Shown here: in pieces, positions 59,747-64,000 of the stretch
Layout: every line of letters starts with the position of its first letter
Numbering within the stretch: position 1 is the stretch's first letter
Source of the DNA: Daucus carota subsp. sativus
Taxonomy: Eukaryota; Streptophyta; Magnoliopsida; Apiales; Apiaceae
Length of the DNA stretch: 64,000 nt
Direction of reading: 5' to 3'
NCBI RefSeq assembly: GCF_001625215.2
Contig: NC_030385.2
Coordinates: forward strand, 42,805,598 to 42,869,597
The notes under the pieces: generated by a model
What the model was told of the DNA's origin: nothing
Seen by the model: the letters and a program-made list of their open reading frames with translations, nothing else
Database searches by the model: none
Position numbers and translations under genes: made by a program

Positions 59747-60508
59747 AAAACAAGGAATGCCAGTGAGATGGGTCCTACAATGAAATATAGGATTTGTCAA
59801 AGGAAAACCGAATGGAAGAGCGACACCTGAAAAAGTTGCTTTATGACAGATGAAGAAATGTTGCACATTCTCTACTCATTTGCTCCATTATTCAGACTGG
59901 AGTAACTCGGCGGATCTTGCTTATAATTATCACGGTTTTAAAAATTATTGATTTATTTAAAATTTTTTGATTGATTTTTAAAAATAACAAATCTATCAAA
60001 AGTACCGCTTGTTATAAAAAATTACGTTTTTACTATTTTTTCAACCTATTATACAAAAATATTAACTTATTAAAAAATATTTGTAAGAAAACAATCTGCA
60101 ACTAGATGCAACCAACAACGGTTTACATACAATACTTTTGCAAATATTTTCAAAGGTTTAATATTTTTATAAAATATTTGAATAAAATGTAAAAAAATAT
60201 TTCGGATTTGGTTATGAGAAAATTCCTGCAAAAATTTTCAATTTATTATTTATTTTCAATTTAATTAAGAAATTGATAAACTTTGTAATAAATTCTTAAT
60301 TAACAGACAGAATTTGCTAATTCAAATTTCTGATTTCTTCAACAATGATCAGAGAAACTTATTTTCTAGTAGAGTTGCTCGTGATTTTCAATTAAGGGTA
60401 ATGAACTGTTCTTGACATGCTATTCTCGTTTTTAGAAATTTTTTGTGATGACGGGATTCTTGTTTTTCAATCGGTTGAATGATATTTGAATTTCAGTTTA
60501 TTTATTAA
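59747..60508. other. AT-rich spacer, no gene seen
   Basis: Low-complexity, no supported ORF. Confidence 0.4.
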
Positions 60509-61691
60509 TTAGTTGAGAAGCCGCGCGTTGCGGCGACCTTTAAAAATTATATTAATGATTTAATATTAATACTTATAGAATAAAATAATTTTGTGACTGT
60601 CTATAAATGTATATTAATGTCTCAAAATTAATATTTGTAGGATAAAATAAATTTTATATTATAAAAATCTTGATGTAATACCAATACTAATATATAAAAT
60701 TGCAAAATTGGAATATAATAAATTTATACACGTATTAACAATTTAAAGTACGAGAAATCTTAATTTTATTTGTGTTTTTTTTAAAAGTAATCATGTTTTT
60801 ATATTGTCACCTTACTCCAATGTTTTTGGATTTTTATGGATTGATTGTGCACAAAAATATATAATTTAAACCCGTGAGATAGCGATTTATAACTACCCTT
60901 GTTTGTAACAATCCTGTATACAAAGTAAATCATATAAAAATTAACAATTGACAAACATGTCCGATTAACAAAACAAATATTATAAAAGAATAACCAACAA
61001 ACATACATCACTAATAATTAATTTATTGATATCATCCATCAATATTATGTCAAGACTATATTCTTTTCCCGTGTTTGGATTTGTCGACTCCCACGTAGCA
61101 GTCTATAACTACCTTTGCTTGCAACAACCTTTATTAAATACTGTATAAACATCATTCACTTATCGTTGCAAAAGAACGGCACCACTGAGTTAGAAATTGA
61201 GCAAGAGAACTATTACCATAGAGAGGTAGGGTTGTGGTATTGAGAGAGAGAGGAGGTTGTGTTTAGATGATCCAAAACACTACAATCAATGGGGGTATTT
61301 ATAGGTGCAAAGAGACTTGTGTGCTAATATTTCTCATAATTAAATAATCTGAAACAAAATCAGATTGAAATTGAAATAGAGGAGGTTGTGTTTAGATGAT
61401 CAAAACCCTACGAGGTATTTATAGGTGCAAAGAGACTTGTGTGCTACTCTTTCTCGTAATTAAATAATCTGAAATAAAATCAAATTAAAACTTTCAAGCT
61501 ACTATATTCCATAAATAATCTGAAACAAAATCAGATTCTGAAACTTGCTTCTAATATACCTGAAACTAAAAAAAGTAATTTTAATTTTTGATATTTTCCA
61601 AAAATTCCAGAAAATTAGAGAAAATAGAACGGAACGATGTGAGAGGCGCCACCTACACCCCTCACGCTTCTCGTTTATATAAGTATATTGA
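60509..61691 (-). mobile_element. Probable non-autonomous Helitron
   Basis: Read on the minus strand, the 3' end has the hairpin GCCGCAACGCGCGGC, then TTCTCAA and the terminal CTAA (the CTRR motif), followed by host T. The 5' end reads TCAATATACTTATATAAACG, preceded by host A. No inverted repeats or target duplication. These are the defining Helitron signals: TC start, hairpin plus CTRR end, insertion between A and T. The exact 5' TC is ambiguous because ATCA is repeated there (61691, 61695 or 61699). About 1.18 kb, without coding capacity. Confidence 0.55.
61250..61480. repeat. Imperfect direct duplication inside the Helitron-like element
   Basis: GAGGTTGTGTTTAGATGATC, then GTATTTATAGGTGCAAAGAG, then GACTTGTGTGCTA occurs twice, at about 61252-61350 and 61382-61470. 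The copies have diverged and differ by short gaps. Confidence 0.75.
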
Positions 61692-63259
61692 TTGATTGAT
61701 TGGATGTATATTTTTTCAAAAATTGTAATAATTTTCCACAAATTTTTGACCTGAATTAAATTATTCTTTGCTGAGATTGGTAATTAGAATAACTAATATA
61801 TTATTCAATTGGACAATGATTTTAAACTTTATCGTAAATATGTATAGAAAGTTCTGTATAATGTTAAACTATAATTCGCACCGCGCAGTCCGTTAAAATT
61901 TTAACCCGCAACTACAGTATTTCATGATATGATGCAGATCGGTGCGAACATTTTATACGGTGTAGTCCGTTTGATAAATAGCCTGAACCTATTTAACTGC
62001 GTGAATGAACAAACTGCTTCCTCTGTTCTTATGTTACTTACATAAAAAATGCATGGTTTCACTCAATAATTTTTAAATAATTATGATTATATTTTTATGA
62101 TTAATGTTTTTAGACAGTAATTGAAAAAAATATAATAATAAAAGATATATTATATATGTAAACTACTTTAGAAAAAATAAATTTTAAGATATTAAATGAA
62201 TAATTTAAATATGAAACATCAAAAAGTAATGCAGAAATATTTGGTGCAAAGATTATAACTTTTGAACAATAAAGTAGTTTTAAGTTTATTAAACTCTTAT
62301 GAAACATCATATTGACCCGTTTGGAAAACAGCTGAATATGAGTATAGAAAAAGGGCAACCTTGACTAATTTATGTGGTTTTATTCTTTAAAAATCTAATC
62401 ATGGTCATTGGTCACCACATTGACATTTTTGCTTCACCTAACAGAAGAGGGTCTACATCAAACTGAAACTCAACTCATATTAAAGGCCTTAACAATTTCC
62501 AACCATTGTTATCATCGATATGGTGAGTGTGAAGAAAAGTAGCTCATTGTTGGAACCCACAGCTTGACAGCTACATTTATAATTTTGTTACAATTGCTCT
62601 TTCACTTCCCATCATGTACTATGTTTTGATTTTTGTCACACCTAAAGTAAATTCGGTTTGATTAAATAAAGTTATATTATATATTTGCAATTTAAAAAAT
62701 AATAATTATATTATTAATGTGTTACACATCCAAACACGTTTATTAGATGATAAATTTTTTTTGCTAATCAATATGAGTGTGGAAAAGAGTAGCGTGGAGT
62801 CCGGGACTCTGCTCAGAAGTTGGAACCAGAAGACCGTTGGACCCAAGTTGGGCCGGAAGATAGATTGTCAAAGTAATCATTGAATAGATTTGGGCTGATA
62901 TGTACAATTTCTCAACTTAACAGAAAAATAGCTTTGGCCCAATATTATTAACTTGGCATTCGATCTGTGAACCAAAAATCAACTGAATTCAGGGGAGGAT
63001 AATATCAGCCCATTTCGTAAATGGTTGTCCGTATCTTCCTTTATAGTTAAAAAAAAAAAAAAAGGGCTGCGTTTATATTTTTTCAGTAAAAGTGTAAAAC
63101 TATGGTAATCGGTGATAAATGTGATATGTGAATATAAATAATATGTGAGTTATTAGAAATATGATGATTAAAAATAATCAGTTTTACACACAGACATTTC
63201 TCACTTACAGTAAGTTCGGACTTAAATCGGATGCAAATAGGTTTTCTAAAGAAAATTGA
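61692..63259. other. AT-rich spacer, no gene seen
   Basis: No supported ORF. A patch at 61876-61990 with ACCGCGCAGTCCGTT and its near-mirror (GGTGTAGTCCGTTTG) is a likely decayed TIR element. An A-run lies at 63049-63063. Confidence 0.4.
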
Positions 63260-64000
63260 AGTTTTACTGAAACTAAAGTGCACTGCCCGGTGCTGCAGGT
63301 TACTAAAAGAATTTTTACCAAGGGTAACAATGAACAGAGGGCTATGTATGGTATGATTTGTTGGGCCTTATGGTACAGGCGAAACAAATGGGTATGGGAG
63401 AGAGTGACAGTGTCATCTTTCGGGGTGAAATCTATGGCATTAAACATGAAGACTGATTGGAGCAAGGCTAGGGAGGTGGAGGAGCATCATGAAGGCCAAC
63501 AACAAATGAGGGTGCATACATGGTGTAAACCACCAGAACAATGGATAAAAATAAACACGGATGCAGCGTGTCATGTGAATGGAGAGATGACTGGCCTAGG
63601 ATGTGTGGCAAGAGATGAGTCTGGTCAATTTGTTCGAGCAAGGAGTAGGAAGGTACAGGTTGGACATCAACCACGAATTGCTGAGGCTTTGAGCATGCGA
63701 GAAGCACTCTCCTGGACAAAGGAATGGAGATCGAGCAGATGTGTTTTTGAAACAGATGCTAAGACACTGGTGGACGCAATTAACAAAGTAAAGGAGAGCC
63801 AAGGGGAGTCGACGTTCGATACAATTGTTGATGATTGCAGGGAGTTAATTAAACACTTTGAGGAAGTGTTAATTGTTTTTGTTCCTAGATCAGCGAATAG
63901 TGTTGCCCATTTGTTAGCAAAGGGTGCATATTCTATGTCTGGTTTACAGGAGTGGGTTCATACGGCTCCTGATTTTCTCATTTGTAACCTTGATTTAGAC
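63260..64000 (+). CDS. RNase H-like (RVT_3) protein fragment of a non-LTR retrotransposon, open at the window edge
   Basis: An open frame runs from just after TGA at 63257-63259 to the last base. It reads MYGMICWALWYRRNKWVWE, then a spacer, then the RNase H fold: WIKINTDAACHVNG with the first catalytic Asp, RIAEALSMREAL with the catalytic Glu, FETDAKTLVDAI with the second Asp, and RSANSVAHLLAKGA near the end. This layout is usual for the C-terminal region of plant LINE-type polyproteins and related RNase H-like genes. The acidic triad is intact. The start is not in the window or lies before an intron: TGCTGCAG at 63291-63298 is a possible acceptor. The product could be a retrotransposon remnant or a host RNase H-like protein. 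Confidence 0.75.

Noticed and set aside
59486..59830. 114-codon ORF
   Set aside because: Lies mostly inside the CGAACC-rich repeat; amino acid bias (RTR, NRT) reflects the DNA repeat.
61876..61990. TIR element with GTAGTCCGTT words
   Set aside because: Similarity between the two halves is too short and no boundary or target duplication could be set.
1..64000. CRISPR array, operon, prophage or bacterial system
   Set aside because: Introns, plant gene families and MITEs show nuclear plant DNA; the short tandem repeats lack regular spacers.

Overview
This window is nuclear DNA of a flowering plant, most likely a eudicot. The genes are split by GT-AG introns, the spacers are AT-rich, and the spacers and introns are full of small inverted-repeat transposons (CTCCCTCCGT-ended Stowaway-like elements and GAGCATCTCCAAC-ended PIF/Harbinger-like elements). 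Nothing looks bacterial, viral or organellar. An asterid of the carrot/celery kind (Apiaceae) is my guess from general impression only.

Layout. 1-7.9 kb is gene-poor and holds a non-LTR retrotransposon tail, a 77-bp tandem duplication and a Stowaway-like element. 7.97-9.89 kb (+) is a BAHD acyltransferase, tail to tail with a ten-exon plastidic glucose-6-phosphate dehydrogenase at 10.10-14.76 kb (-). 15.1-19.2 kb holds a Harbinger-type MITE and a 3.5-kb defective PIF/Harbinger-like element carrying a broken Myb/NAM-type ORF and a truncated, frameshifted transposase. 20.2-21.7 kb (-) is a five-exon secreted glycine-rich protein. 22.2-24.9 kb is a MITE cluster with one copy nested in another. 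25.99-31.33 kb (-) is a WSS1-like WLM/PUB metalloprotease. 32.7-33.6 kb is a second nest of MITEs. 34.87-36.09 kb (+) is a GH17 glucanase-like protein whose catalytic acid/base is missing. 36.57-36.83 kb (-) is a small secreted protein. 41.20-42.62 kb (+) is a GDSL esterase/lipase. 44.98-45.28 kb (+) is a 99-residue protein of unknown function. 46.52-50.58 kb (-) is an unknown two-helix membrane protein preceded by an uORF. 52.33-55.90 kb (-) is a five-finger CCCH zinc-finger protein. 56-63 kb is repeat-rich, with a MULE-type MITE that has a perfect 9-bp target duplication and a probable Helitron. The right edge cuts an RNase H-like retrotransposon ORF.

The genes do not form a pathway. They are separate housekeeping genes (G6PDH, WLM protease, CCCH protein) and cell-wall, secreted or specialised-metabolism genes (BAHD, GRP, GH17, GDSL). 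All multi-exon models were assembled by hand from splice sites and keep one reading frame end to end, which supports them strongly. I found no convincing new multi-gene system. The best candidates for novelty are the GH17 protein without its acid/base, the exon-multiplied glycine-rich protein, the EPDPDD-repeat linker of the WLM protease, and the nested transposon structures.
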